Source: Alphaproteobacteria bacterium (GTDB lineage Bacteria > Pseudomonadota > Alphaproteobacteria > UBA6615). Taken from it: a DNA stretch of 64,000 nt. Both the position numbers and the translations under genes were made by a program. Below the pieces are notes generated by a model. It was given only the letters and a program-made list of their open reading frames with translations. It had not been told where the DNA came from and ran no database searches. The stretch lies in the NCBI GenBank assembly GCA_009691025.1, contig SHWB01000006.1, positions 1 to 64,000 on the forward strand. The letters run 5' to 3'. Of this stretch, positions 1 through 8,849 are shown piece by piece. The first letter of the stretch is position 1. The number at the start of each line of letters is the position of its first letter.

Positions 1-1353
1 GTAGACCGCCGCATCCGCTTTCTGGCGCACCACGACGCGCTGACGGCGATGGCGAACCGCCCTTCCCTGATCAAAAGACTGGAAATGGCTCTTGCCGTCC
101 TCACGGCGCGAGGCGGCGGCCTCGCCTTGCACTTCATCGACCTCGACTACTTCAAGGAGGTCAATGACACAGTCGGCCACGGCGGTGGCGACTTCCTGCT
201 GACGGCCGTCGCACAGCGACTGCGCGCCGCGGTCTGGGCCGAAGACTTGGCGGCACGGCTCGGCGGCGACGAGTTCGTCGTGGTCCAGACAGGGTTGCCC
301 CACAAGGACTAGGCCGCGATGTTTGCCGAGCGTCTCCGTACGGCAGTGGTAGAGCCGATCCTGTTCAACGGAAAGGAAATTCAAGTTGCGGCCAGCGTCG
401 GCGTCGCATTGGCGCCAGAACACTGTGCCACGCCGGAGCGGCTGATGAAGAGCGCGGATCTGGCACGGTACAGGAGCAAGGCCGGCGGCCGCAATTGTGT
501 CCGATTCTTCCAGCCGTAAATGGACGCGGACCTGCAGGCCCGAATCGTGCTCGAGCGCAGGGCTCGCTATGCCGTGCTTCACGAGGAATTCCTGCTGCAT
601 TACCAGCCGATCTACGAAACGGAGGAACACAATCTCATTGGGTTCGAGGCGCTGGTCCGGATGACCGCGGAAGATGGATCTCTCGTTCCACCGCTGACGT
701 TCATTCCCGTGGCGGAGGAGATGCGGCTCATCGACAAGATCGGGCGGTGGGTGTTGAGAGAGGGCTGCCGGACCGCGATGACCGGGCCCGTCCATTTGAC
801 GGTGGCAGTCAACCTGTCGCCCGCGCAGTTCCTGACGGGAAGCGTCAGCGAGATGGTTGCCGAGGCCCTGAAGGATTCGGGCCTTCAGGCGAACCGTCTT
901 GAGCTGGAAATCACCGAGACCCTGCTGCTAGGCAACTCTGAAGCCATCATGGTGGAGCTGCGGGCGCTGAAGGCAACGGGCGTGTCCATCGTGATGGACG
1001 ATTTTGGCACCGGCTATTCCAGCCTCAGTTATCTGTGGCGATTCCCATTCGACAAAATCAAGATCGACCGCAGTTTCATGCAGGCATTAGATGGCTCTGA
1101 CCGCGATGCCGAGACGGTGGTGAAGACCATCATCGCTCTCGGACGCGAGTTAAAGATTCAGGTGACTGTCGAAGGTGTTGAAACCGCGAGTCAGGCGGCC
1201 TTTCTCGATAAGGTCGGCAGCGATCAGGCCCAGGGGTTTTTCTTCGGCCGTCCCGGCCCCGCCTCGGAGGTTGGTGCCAGTATCCTTGCCGATTCCGAGC
1301 AGCAGCGCGCCCGCACGAGCAAGGCCGAGGCCGAATTGCGCCTCGTCAAGTAA
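1..1353 (+). pseudogene. GGDEF-EAL cyclic-di-GMP protein, interrupted by two in-frame stops; 5' end outside window
   Basis: Remnant of a cyclic-di-GMP turnover protein. The frame is open from base 1 and gives the start of a GGDEF domain (HHDALT, FIDLDYFKEVND, RLGGDEF). It is cut by TAG at 310-312 and TAA at 517-519. After each stop the same frame continues with expected family sequence (AAMFAERL; then MDADLQARI leading into EAL). The EAL part is complete, with FEALVRM, DDFGTGYSSL, KIKIDRSF and EGVET. The I-site arginine is replaced by W (WAED ahead of the GGDEF motif). Relatives usually have Glu at both stop positions, so GAG>TAG and GAA>TAA are the simplest changes (inference). The EAL part from ATG 520 (277 residues) could still be made as a free phosphodiesterase. 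Base-calling error is the main alternative. Confidence 0.85.
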
Positions 1354-1603
1354 ACCGGCAGGGATCTTCTCCCGGCCCATGCCACGAGACCAGACTGCCG
1401 TGCTGGTGGACCCGCTGTTGGCGGTCAGCGTGTCCGGACGCCTCCGCCACGATGCCGGACGGTGCTATGATCATGTTTCGTCGCCGCGCCGCGGCCTGAG
1501 AGAGTCTTAGTTCGGCCCATTACCTCCGCGACACGGAACCATGCCGCGATCGATTCGTTCGAAGGCGTGTAGCGGCAAGTTGCGAGCGAGGGAGCCTGGC
1601 CCG

Positions 1604-2107
1604 ATGTCGAATACGTCAGATCGTTCAATTCCGGCCATGCCTCCGCGCAACGTGATGTCGCCGGTGCCGCGGCGCCCGCGTACCGATGCCGATTTTGCAC
1701 CCGCGCGGCCGCAGGACCGACGCATGATCGTCGGCCGGGAAATCCGCCTGAAGGGCGAGATCACCGACTGCGACCTGCTGGTCGTCGAGGGCACCATCGA
1801 GGCCTCGATCGTGGCGCGTGCGCTGGAAATCGCCATTGGCGGCAGCTACACCGGTTCGGCGAATGCCGAGGAGGCGGAGATCGCCGGACGCTTTTCCGGT
1901 GAGTTGAGCGTCTCCGGGCTCCTGCGGGTCACTGCGCGCGGTCGTGTCGACGGGACGATCCGCTACGGCCGCCTCGAAGTGGCGGCTGGCGGGACACTCG
2001 CCGGGACGCTGTCCGTGCTGCCGCCGCCGGCGGAGGAATCCGGGACGATCGTCGAGTCGGACACCACGACCGACACCGCCTCCACGCCGCCACCGGAAAC
2101 GGCCTGA
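1604..2107 (+). CDS. bactofilin family polymer-forming cytoskeletal protein
   Basis: Bactofilins self-assemble into filaments under the inner membrane and scaffold cell-shape or wall enzymes. The 167-residue product has a disordered Pro/Arg-rich N-terminus (about 1-40), then a right-handed beta-helix core starting MIVGREIRLKGEI and continuing with regular hydrophobic/Gly repeats (VVEGTIEA, AEIAGRFSGEL, VTARGRVDGTI, VAAGGTLAGTL). It ends in a Thr/Pro-rich tail. Length and architecture match the family. ATG 1604 is chosen because AGGGAG lies 9 bases upstream; an in-frame ATG at 1541 has no good ribosome site. The gene stands alone between a pseudogene and the DJ-1-like gene, so the context gives no specific partner. 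Confidence 0.85.
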   Translation: MSNTSDRSIPAMPPRNVMSPVPRRPRTDADFAPARPQDRRMIVGREIRLKGEITDCDLLVVEGTIEASIVARALEIAIGGSYTGSANAEEAEIAGRFSGELSVSGLLRVTARGRVDGTIRYGRLEVAAGGTLAGTLSVLPPPAEESGTIVESDTTTDTASTPPPETA

Positions 2108-2133
2108 ACGCCGCGCCGGCGATCGGCCGCGAA

Positions 2134-2162
2134 TTGACATCGGGCAGGCCGCTGCCTACATT
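2134..2162 (+). promoter_or_regulatory. candidate sigma-70 promoter
   Basis: TTGACA (2134-2139), a 17-bp spacer, then TACATT (2157-2162). It lies in the intergenic gap after the bactofilin gene and about 200 bp before the DJ-1-like gene, which it would serve with a long leader. The assignment rests on consensus matching only. Confidence 0.4.
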
Positions 2163-2357
2163 CCCGGCTATCTCAACACGCCGATGGTTGTTGGGACCCA
2201 CGGGTGACGTTGCCGCGTTTGCGGCCGTCCGGCCAATTTGCCGACAGTGTACCGACACGAAACCGTAGGCGAAGGTCGACACACTGCGTGTCCAGCCCCG
2301 GATGGCCAGCGGCCCTCCGCCCGGGCTTTCATGCGCCAAAGAATGCCAGGAGAGTCC

Positions 2358-2915
2358 ATGACCAGCCCCGTGCTTCCCGTCGCCCTGCTCGTCGCGCCAG
2401 GATTTGCCGAGACGCATTTCACCGATGCCCAGAAGGCCCTGCTCGGCGGTGGCAACAAGATCCGCGTCGTGACCACCGAAGGCAGCCTCGTCCAGGGCTG
2501 GCACGAGGAGGCGTGGGGCCATCATTTCATGGTCGATGCCAACCTCGCCGACGTGCTGTCGTCCGACTATTCCGGCCTCATCGTCCCGGGCGGCAGGCGC
2601 AGCATCGAGGCGCTGGTCGAGAGCCCGCACGCGCGTCGCGTGGTCAAGTCCTTCATCGACACCGGCAAGCCCGTGCTGATGATTGGCGAGGCGCTGTTGC
2701 TGCTGGTGCGCGCCGAAGTCGCCTCCAGCCGCCGCGTCGCCGCGCCGGCCGCCCTCGGCGACGAGCTGACGGGTGCCGGCGCGACGGTCGAAGGCGAGGC
2801 GCTGACGCGTGACGACAACCTGCTGACGCTCGCCGGCGACGACGGCGTGCGCGAGGCTGTCGGCGCCTTCATCAACCTGATGCACGGCGACGACGCGACC
2901 CGCGAAGCCGCCTGA
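2358..2915 (+). CDS. DJ-1/PfpI (ThiJ) family protein lacking the usual nucleophile
   Basis: The 185-residue protein has the DJ-1/PfpI fold pattern: PVALLVAPGFAE at the start, IRVVTTEG, then YSGLIVPGG and KPVLMIGEALLLL. Active relatives carry AICHG at the nucleophile elbow (glyoxalase, deglycase or protease-like). Here the matching residues read MIGEA, so Cys is Gly and His is Glu. Catalysis by the standard mechanism is therefore unlikely, and a binding or structural role is possible. The acidic residue region near the start (GFAETHF) is kept. ATG 2358 follows CAGGAGAG at good spacing; upstream in-frame starts are weaker. The methyltransferase pseudogene converges on it from the other strand. 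Confidence 0.8.
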   Translation: MTSPVLPVALLVAPGFAETHFTDAQKALLGGGNKIRVVTTEGSLVQGWHEEAWGHHFMVDANLADVLSSDYSGLIVPGGRRSIEALVESPHARRVVKSFIDTGKPVLMIGEALLLLVRAEVASSRRVAAPAALGDELTGAGATVEGEALTRDDNLLTLAGDDGVREAVGAFINLMHGDDATREAA

Positions 2916-2934
2916 CGCCTCTGCGCGGAGCGGC

Positions 2935-4050
2935 TCAATCGCTCCGCCGCAGCCCGAACAGGTCGCTCGCCACCGGCTTGCCGTATTCCGTCCGCAGCGT
3001 CGTCTGGCCGGCTTCCAGCACGCTGAATCCGTCCGCCTCGGCCAGCGTGCGGACATGGCCGCGAGCGTGGACATATCGCCCGTTATGCGCGAGCCGCCAG
3101 GCCGCCCCTGGCGGCGGCGCCTCCCATCGCTCGGTGGTGAAGACCAGCACGCCGCCGGGGCGCAACACCTTGCCGATGGTGGCGAGTTCCGGGGCGAGAT
3201 CGCCGATATAGACGAACACGTCGGCCGCGACCGCGGCGTCGTAATCGCGCGCGCGGAAGCGCCGTGATCGTGTCGATAGGGGCTACGTGCAGCGCCTCGT
3301 AGAATCCGCGCGACCGCGCCTTCGCCAGCATCTACGCCGACAGGCCGACGCCGACGATGCTGGCGCATTGGTCGCGGATCGCGATGCCGGCGAGGCCGGT
3401 GCCGCAGCCAAGGTCGAGGACCGCCAACCCCCCGCTGCCGCCGGTCGCCCGCCGCAGCGCCTCGGCCACCTTTTCCGGTGCGCGGTAGTCGAGATGGTCG
3501 ACGAGAACCTGCTCGAACGTGTCGGCGTACCAGTCGAAGAACGGTCCGATTTAATCGTCCGGCCGCGCGCCGGCACCGGTGCGGCCTCCAGCGCCGCCAG
3601 CATGAAGGCCGGGCCGCGGCTGGTTGGCGCAAGCTCCGCGCAGCGCCGCTAATGGGCGACGGAGCCTTCGCGATCGCCGAGGCGCGCGCGCAGATTGCCC
3701 ATCAGCCAGTGCGCCTTGAGACATCCAGGGTCGGCGGCGAGCGCGCGCATCAGCAAGCGATGCGCACGTCGGTCGTCGCCGTGGAACAGCAGTGTTGCGG
3801 CAACGGATGCGGACGCCACTGCGTCCAGCGCACGGGCTTTGCGCATGCTGTCCGCGGCCTCGGAGGACCGGCCGAGCCGGTGCTGTACGACGGCAAGCCC
3901 GCGCCACGCCGCGGCGCTTCTCGGCCATGCCTCGACGGCGGCGCGGAAGCGGATTTCCGCCTCGCCGGTTCGACCCGCGCGTTCTGCGGCGACGGCGTTC
4001 AGGAAGAGATCGACGGCAGCCGTCACGGGCGCCGCAGCGCCCGCCGGCAT
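2935..4050 (-). pseudogene. TPR-methyltransferase fusion, broken by stops and frameshifts
   Basis: Read from 4050 downward, the first part is a tetratricopeptide region (AVEAWPRSAAAWRGLA, ALAADPGCLKAHWLMGNL) that ends at a stop after SVAH (about 3649). It is followed in the same frame by RRCAELAPTSRGPAFMLAAL. The rest is a class I SAM methyltransferase read in another frame (FFDWYADTFEQVL, VLDLGCGTGLAGIA), with TAA just before it and TAG after GVGLSA. Near 3255, at a (CG)5 run, the frame shifts again to VFVYIGDLAPEL and VLRPGGVLVF. This TPR-plus-methyltransferase layout is a known alphaproteobacterial family. Three stops and two frame changes make it non-functional as one protein. It lies directly downstream of the small Tat-type gene, probably once in one operon. 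Confidence 0.85.
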
Positions 4051-4054
4051 GGCG

Positions 4055-4267
4055 TCAGCAGCCCGGCCGGGGCTTGCCCTTGCCGGGCGGCGGACAGGGG
4101 CTCGGTGCAACCTTGGCATTGGCGGTGCGGTCTAGGCGGACGATGGTCGGCGCGGCATAGGCCACGGCCGCGGCCGCGGCAAGACCGAGTTTCTCCAGCG
4201 CACGCCGCCGCGATAGGGCGGTCGCCTCCGCCTCCGGCGTGGGAACGGTCGTCGGTAGCTCGCTAAT
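4055..4267 (-). CDS. small twin-arginine-signal protein with an apparent ATT start
   Basis: The 70-residue product has the layout of small Tat-exported proteins: a short polar start, a twin-arginine region (SRRRALEKLGLAA), a hydrophobic Ala stretch (AAAAVAYAAP), then a short tail rich in Pro, Gly, Lys and two Cys (APSPCPPPGKGKP). A strong ribosome site GGAGAGGA lies 6 bases before codon 4267-4265, which reads ATT rather than ATG, GTG or TTG. An in-frame ATG exists further upstream but would put about 25 residues before the usual start. The gene may be silenced by an ATG>ATT change, or may use a rare start. Function is unknown. The TPR-methyltransferase remnant follows after 4 bases. Confidence 0.6.
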   Translation of the reverse strand: MSELPTTVPTPEAEATALSRRRALEKLGLAAAAAVAYAAPTIVRLDRTANAKVAPSPCPPPGKGKPRPGC

Positions 4268-4365
4268 CTGGCTTCCTCTCCGGCCTACCGGCCAAGGCCG
4301 GCACATCTCCTCGCCAGAGAACATACCATGATCCGGCGCACCTTGCAGCCCTATGGACGCGATCC

Positions 4366-4396
4366 TTGCTACTCGACCGTCAACCTTCGGTAAAAT
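4366..4396 (+). promoter_or_regulatory. candidate promoter for mmcB
   Basis: TTGCTA (4366-4371) and TAAAAT (4391-4396), separated by 19 bp, lie 20 bases before ATG 4416. The spacer is longer than ideal, so this is a tentative call. Confidence 0.3.
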
Positions 4397-4415
4397 AGCC
4401 TCCGGACGGCCTCCC

Positions 4416-4867
4416 ATGACACTGATTCCGCCACAGCCACAAGCCGTCACCTGACGCGTCAGGTGACGGGCGGCGTCTGCCGTGCACTGGTTGCCCCCGA
4501 CCACATGGTGCTGACCGAATTTACCCCGCCGGACGGCAGGCGCGCCGATGTGATCGGCCTCGGCCCGACCGGCGAACTGGTCATCGTCGAGGTGAAGGTC
4601 TCGATCGCTGACCTGCTCGGCGACAACAAATGGCCGGACTACATGGCCTATTGCGATAGGCTGTACTTTGCCGCGCCGCCGGGCTTCCCGCACGAGCGCC
4701 TGCCGGCCAAATGCGGCGTGTTCGTCGCCGACGCCTGGGGAGCGGAGGAATTGCGCGCGGCACCCGAGCTGCCGATCCATGCCAGCCGGCGGCGGGCGCT
4801 GCTGCTGCGCTTCGCCCGTCACGCCGCCCGGCGCCTGCACGATTTCGTCGATCCGAGCCCCGTCTGA
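4416..4867 (+). pseudogene. mmcB: MmcB-type DNA repair protein, frameshifted near its 5' end
   Basis: MmcB is a predicted nuclease-fold protein linked to mitomycin C tolerance in Caulobacter. The body of the gene is intact: TEFTPPDGRRADVIGLGP, ELVIVEVKVS, DNKWPDYMAYCDRLYF, GVFVADAWGAEEL, RRALLLRFARHAARRL. The likely start ATG 4416 reads MTLIPPQPQAVT and then hits TGA at 4452-4454. Removing five bases (4451-4455) joins it exactly to RQVTGGVCRAL in the downstream frame. The five extra bases complete a 26-bp perfect palindrome. Translation might restart at GTG 4463, losing about 16 N-terminal residues, so partial function cannot be excluded. The gene converges with hldE. Confidence 0.75.
4444..4469. 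repeat. 26-bp perfect palindrome at the mmcB frameshift
   Basis: Half-site CCGTCACCTGACG (4444-4456) is followed with no spacer by its exact reverse complement CGTCAGGTGACGG (4457-4469). It lies inside the coding start of mmcB, not in a spacer. The five bases 4451-4455 that break the frame are the ones that make the palindrome perfect. Confidence 0.95.
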
Positions 4868-4874
4868 CTCCGCC

Positions 4875-6347
4875 TCAGCGCGCCATACGGGAGATGGTGG
4901 CGGTGGTCGAATGGCCGTCCTCGAGGCGAGCCAGCACCACCGTGCCGCCCCAGCCCTGCACCAGCTCCGCGCCGACCACGCGGTCGAGCGTGTAGTCGGC
5001 GCCCTTCACCAGCACGTCGGGCCGGACCTCGCCGATCAGCTCCAGCGGCGTGTCCTCGGCGAATACCACCACCGCGTCGACCGCGGCCAGCGCGGCGAGG
5101 ACGCGAGTGCGCGACGCCTCGCCCTGGACGGGCCGGCTCGCGCCCTTGAGCCGGCGCACCGAGGCATCGCTGTTGACTGCAACCACCAGCCGGTCGGCGC
5201 TGGCCCGGGCCTGCTCGATCAGCGAGACATGGCCCGGATGCAGCAGGTCGAAGACGCCGTTGGTGAAGGCGACGCGCAAGCCGGCGGCGTGCCAGGCGGC
5301 CGCCCGCGCCGCCGCGGCGCCGCGCGAGAGCACCTTGTCCTCGCCGCGATGCGGGGCGGCCAGGGCGCGCGCCAGCTCGTCGCGGTCGACCGTCGCGGTG
5401 CCGACTTTCCCGACGACGATGCCGGCGGCGACGTTGGCGACCCGCGCGGCATCGAGCGGCGAGAGCCCGCCGGCGAGGCCCGCCGCCAGGGTCGCCACCA
5501 CCGTGTCGCCGGCACCCGACACGTCGAACACCTCGCGCGCCTCGGCCGGCAGGTGGATTGCGGCGCCGTCGGCCGGCACCAGCGTCATGCCCTCGGCGCC
5601 GCGCGTGGCGAGCACGGCGCCGACGCCGCTGGCGGCGATGAGCCGCCGCGCCGCCGCCTCGACCGCCGCGTCGCCCTGCGTCGGCATCCCGGTGGCGATG
5701 GCCAGCTCGGCGCGGTTCGGCGTGACGATATCGGCGCCGCGATAGCGGCGGTAGTCGCTGCCCTTGGGGTCGACGATGACGGGCAGCGCGGCCGCCCGGG
5801 CGGCCGCGATCAGCCGCTCCAGCGCGACGATTGTGCCGGCCGCGTCGGCCAGCACGCCCTTGCCGTAGTCGGACAGCACGAGCGCGGCGGCGCCGGGCAG
5901 TTCGGCCAGCGCGCGCCGCACGATGTCCTCCTGCAGGGCGGCGGCCGGCAGGTCGGTGCGCTCCTCGTCGACGCGCAGCAATTGCTGCGTGCCGGCGATG
6001 AAGCGTGTCTTGATCGTCGTCGGCCGCCCCGGCACCGTCGCCAGCGCCGGCGCGCCGTCGACGCCGCGCGCCAGCAGCGCGCGGATCTCCGCTCCCGCGC
6101 CATCGTCGCCGATCGCGGCGACCAGACGCGGCGCGGCGCCCAGCGTGGCGAGGTTGTGCGCGACATTGCCGGCGCCACCCAGCATCGCCGGCATCCGCTC
6201 GGCCTTCAGGACCGGGATCGGTGCCTCGGGCGAGATGCGCTCGACGGAGCCGTAGACGAAACGGTCGAGCATGACGTCGCCGACGCAAACGATCTTCGCA
6301 CCGGCGAAGGCGGCAAGGCGGCTGGACAGTTCGGCGGTAGGCGTCAT
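4875..6347 (-). CDS. hldE: bifunctional heptose 7-phosphate kinase / heptose 1-phosphate adenylyltransferase
   Basis: HldE makes ADP-heptose for the lipopolysaccharide inner core in the cytoplasm: it phosphorylates D-glycero-beta-D-manno-heptose 7-phosphate, then adenylylates it. The 490-residue protein has an N-terminal ribokinase-type domain (about 1-320; GDVMLDRFVYG, GGAGNVAHNLATLG, VFDVSGAGDTVVATLA with the catalytic Asp). A C-terminal nucleotidyltransferase domain (about 345-490) carries FTNGVFDLLHPGHVSL with the HxGH motif and KGADYTLDRVVGAE. Length and domain order match the family. The gene is intact, unlike many neighbours, and implies that a heptose-containing LPS core is still made. 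It ends 8 bp from the mmcB remnant. Confidence 0.95.
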   Translation of the reverse strand: MTPTAELSSRLAAFAGAKIVCVGDVMLDRFVYGSVERISPEAPIPVLKAERMPAMLGGAGNVAHNLATLGAAPRLVAAIGDDGAGAEIRALLARGVDGAPALATVPGRPTTIKTRFIAGTQQLLRVDEERTDLPAAALQEDIVRRALAELPGAAALVLSDYGKGVLADAAGTIVALERLIAAARAAALPVIVDPKGSDYRRYRGADIVTPNRAELAIATGMPTQGDAAVEAAARRLIAASGVGAVLATRGAEGMTLVPADGAAIHLPAEAREVFDVSGAGDTVVATLAAGLAGGLSPLDAARVANVAAGIVVGKVGTATVDRDELARALAAPHRGEDKVLSRGAAAARAAAWHAAGLRVAFTNGVFDLLHPGHVSLIEQARASADRLVVAVNSDASVRRLKGASRPVQGEASRTRVLAALAAVDAVVVFAEDTPLELIGEVRPDVLVKGADYTLDRVVGAELVQGWGGTVVLARLEDGHSTTATISRMAR

Positions 6348-6528
6348 GTCTGGGAACCCTTGCGGACCGATTGCCCGCGGAACTAATAATTACGCCGATT
6401 GGACCGGATTCGCACCTCCGGAGCGGCCATAGAGGAAATCGGCCTGCACCTCGCGCCCACCCGCGTCGCGCATTCCGGAACGCACGGCCAACAGATTCGA
6501 CGAGGCACAACTGCTGGCCATCAAGCAG

Positions 6529-6846
6529 GTGTTCGGCACCCGCTCACGCGGCCATTATGCCGTCGACCTTAGATTCTCGCTGCCCGTGCTGCGTCTCTAC
6601 CTGGTAATGCTGATTGGGTGCGAGCGGCGGACGGCGGAACGGCGTAGACGCGACCGGCGCAGCCATCCTCTGACAACGGCCGGTAACCTCTTCGCCACGT
6701 TGCTGTTCCTCGCGGTGCTCGCCGTACCGCTGCTGATCACGGCCTATGCGGTGAAATCGGGTGTGGGCATTGACCTGCTGGAGAATTCCGGTGCGCATGA
6801 CATGATCGAGGAATTGCGCCGCCAGTTCATACTCTTGCTGTACTGA
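6529..6846 (+). CDS. small predicted membrane protein of unknown function
   Basis: The open frame gives about 105 residues from GTG 6529 and is open further upstream to 6433 without a clear start. The N-terminal part is basic (RRTAERRRRDRRS). It is followed by one strong membrane segment (NLFATLLFLAVLAVPLLITA) and an acidic C-terminal stretch (IDLLENSGAHDMIEELRR). No family was recognised with confidence. It ends 3 bases before the O-antigen ligase remnant and probably belonged to the same transcript, which suggests an envelope role (inference). The missing start suggests it may also be eroded. Confidence 0.45.
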   Translation: MFGTRSRGHYAVDLRFSLPVLRLYLVMLIGCERRTAERRRRDRRSHPLTTAGNLFATLLFLAVLAVPLLITAYAVKSGVGIDLLENSGAHDMIEELRRQFILLLY

Positions 6847-6849
6847 CCG

Positions 6850-8313
6850 ATGGCGATGGCGCATCTTGTTCGCAGCCTTGGTTGCCGTGGTTGCCTTGTC
6901 GCCACTGCCCTTCGGCGCCAACCGCGCGTGGTCCTGGAGCCTGCTGGCGCTCATTGCCGGAGCGATGCTGGTCGCCCGGGCGCTTGCCGTCTGGCGCGGC
7001 GGGATGCGGCTGCCACTGGCCCGTCTCTACCGCGTCCCGCTCCTTTCTCTATGGCGGGTCGCTGGCGTGGTTCCTGGTGCAGGCCGCGCCGTGGACGCCG
7101 CAGGCTTGGCATCACCCGTTCTGGGCCGAGGTCGCCGCGGCGCTGGCGGCGGTGGCGGGAGGAATTCAGGCGGGGGCGGCGCCCGAGGTCCGTAGTGCGC
7201 AGCTTGGATCCGATGGCGTCGGTTACCGGCGTCATGCGCCTTGGCGCCTATGCCGCCCTGTTCTGGATCGCACTCGTGGTCGGTCGCGATGCGGCGCGCG
7301 CGCACACGCTGCTTTGGACGCTCGCCGGCGCGGCCGGTCTTTATTCCGCCTATGGTCTGGTGGTATTCTGGAGCGGCAACCAGACGATCCTCTGGCACGA
7401 GAAATGGGCCTACGGCGACGCTCTCACGTCCACCTTCGTCAATCGAAACAGCCTCGCCGCCTGGGCGGGTCTGGGCGCCGTCGCCGCGCTTGCGCTTGTC
7501 TGGGAGGAGATTGTGCGAGCGACAGGGATCGAGCGAGGGCTGTTTCGTATCGTCGGTCAGCTGAGGGGCCGGGCCTTTCTGTCGATTGTCGTGTTGCTGG
7601 TGATGGGTGCCGCCTTGTTGTTCTCCCATTCCCGCGGCGGGCTGCTCGCCACGATGGTGGGTGTCGCGGTGCTCGTGCTGGCCCTTGCCGTCAACGGGCG
7701 CGGCCGGCTGCGGAGCATTGCGAAATTTGGGGCTGTCGTGTTGCTGGCGGGCGGGGCGCTCTTTGTCGCCAGCGGTCAGGGAACCGCCTCACGCATCCAT
7801 GAACCCGACATTACCGGCAGTGGTCGGCTGAACTTGTGGCGGGTGACGGTCTAGGCGGTAGCCGATCGGCCATGGCTGGGCACCGGCCTCGGCACCTATG
7901 CTGGCGTGTTCCATCTCATGCGGGGCGAGAATTTCGACCAACGGCAGATCGGGGTGAACGCGCACGCGGCCGCCCAGGCGCACAACAGCTACCTCGAACT
8001 GGCGCTGGAGGGCGGTCTGCCCTCGGCGATCGCCCTCCACGCGGCGCTGGCCTGGCTCATCGCCTTTACCATCGGCGGCGTCGCGAGGCGGCGTGTCGAT
8101 GGTTTCGTACCAGTCGTGACGCTCGCGGACTCGGTCCTGCTCGCAGTGCATGCTCTTGTCGATTTCAGCCTGCAGATACCCGCGATCGCCGCGACCTGGG
8201 CGATCTTGCTTGGGATCGGTTGTCCCCAGTCGCTGTCGTCACGTGTACGCGATGGCGAACGCGACGAACGCCCTAACGGCCAAAGGTCCAGGCAAGATCG
8301 AATTTGGCCCTGA
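6850..8313 (+). pseudogene. O-antigen ligase / polymerase (Wzy-WaaL type), broken
   Basis: Membrane protein of the O-antigen ligase superfamily, which joins or extends O-antigen in the periplasm. Pieces lie in three frames. The first membrane segments (ALVAVVALSPLPFGANRAWSW) are in the frame starting near 6866. SLAWFLVQAAPWTPQAWHH is in a second frame to about 7190. The bulk (GAYAALFWIALVVG, STFVNRNSLAAWAGLG, ALLFSHSRGGLLATM) is in a third. This last frame stops at TAG 7852-7854 inside the signature LWRVTV*AVADRPWLGTGLG, then runs on with AQAHNSYLELALEGG to 8313. Relatives have Glu at the stop, so GAG>TAG is the simplest change. Two frame changes and a stop make it non-functional. Confidence 0.85.
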
Positions 8314-8839
8314 GCGTGGGGGAGCCGGACTGCACCTCGCGCATTGGCGCTAGTCCGCGCGACTGGCGTACCAGTGCCACCATCTCCTGCGGCCATCACA
8401 GCATCGCCAACTCCGCCTGGCGCGCGAACACTGCCTTCGTGGCTGCCGACAGATGCGTCCAGTTAGCAAGCGCGAGCGCAAGTCGTGGCCTGACCAGACG
8501 GCGAGTCCGCGAGCGAGAAACGCGACGCTGCGGTGCAGTCGCGCCGCATCGACAGTCTGTGCATTTCCTCCGGCGCGAGGCGACGGGCGCGGCGCCAGCG
8601 CTAACTCGACGGCGCCGAGGCTGGTTGCAAGATGCGGAGCGTCCTGCCAGGCAAGCGCCTTGCGCCGGCTCGAGGCCGCCAGCCGAAGCCCCTGAACCGG
8701 CACGGCGTCGGCATTCGGGCCAAGCGCCCCGATCGTCGCGTCGAAGGGGCCGGCGATCAGTCCGGCCGCCAGGCGCGGCACGGCCAGCCAGACGAGCGCG
8801 ATGCCGGCGGCGAGAGCGCGGAGGGACGCGACGAGAGGC
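8273..8839 (-). pseudogene. conserved hypothetical protein, frameshifted and stopped
   Basis: Read from about 8839 downward: a hydrophobic leader (ALAAGIALVWLAVPRLAAGL), then GLRLAASSRRKALAWQDAPHLATSLGAVELALAP and ARLHRSVAFLARGLAVW. After a frame change it reads RLALALANWTHLSAATKAV, a TGA after ARQAELAML, then WPQEMVALVRQSRG and a final stop at 8273. The alternating Ala-rich helices resemble a small TPR-like secreted or anchored protein of the kind found beside O-antigen ligase genes (inference). It begins just after regA and overlaps the end of the ligase remnant by 41 bp. Not functional as read. Confidence 0.55.
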
Positions 8840-8849
8840 CGGCCGGCGA

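Noticed and set aside
4444-4469. The palindrome as a LexA or other operator
   Set aside because: It does not match the alphaproteobacterial LexA pattern (GTTC-N7-GTTC), lies inside coding sequence, and its exact symmetry is explained by the frame-breaking 5 bases.
1-8313. TAG/TAA reassignment to a sense codon, because several genes contain in-frame TAG or TAA
   Set aside because: Many intact genes here end in TAG (cobQ, cobM, the 39611-40495 dehydrogenase), and essential genes contain no internal TAG. The broken genes also carry frameshifts, which recoding cannot explain.
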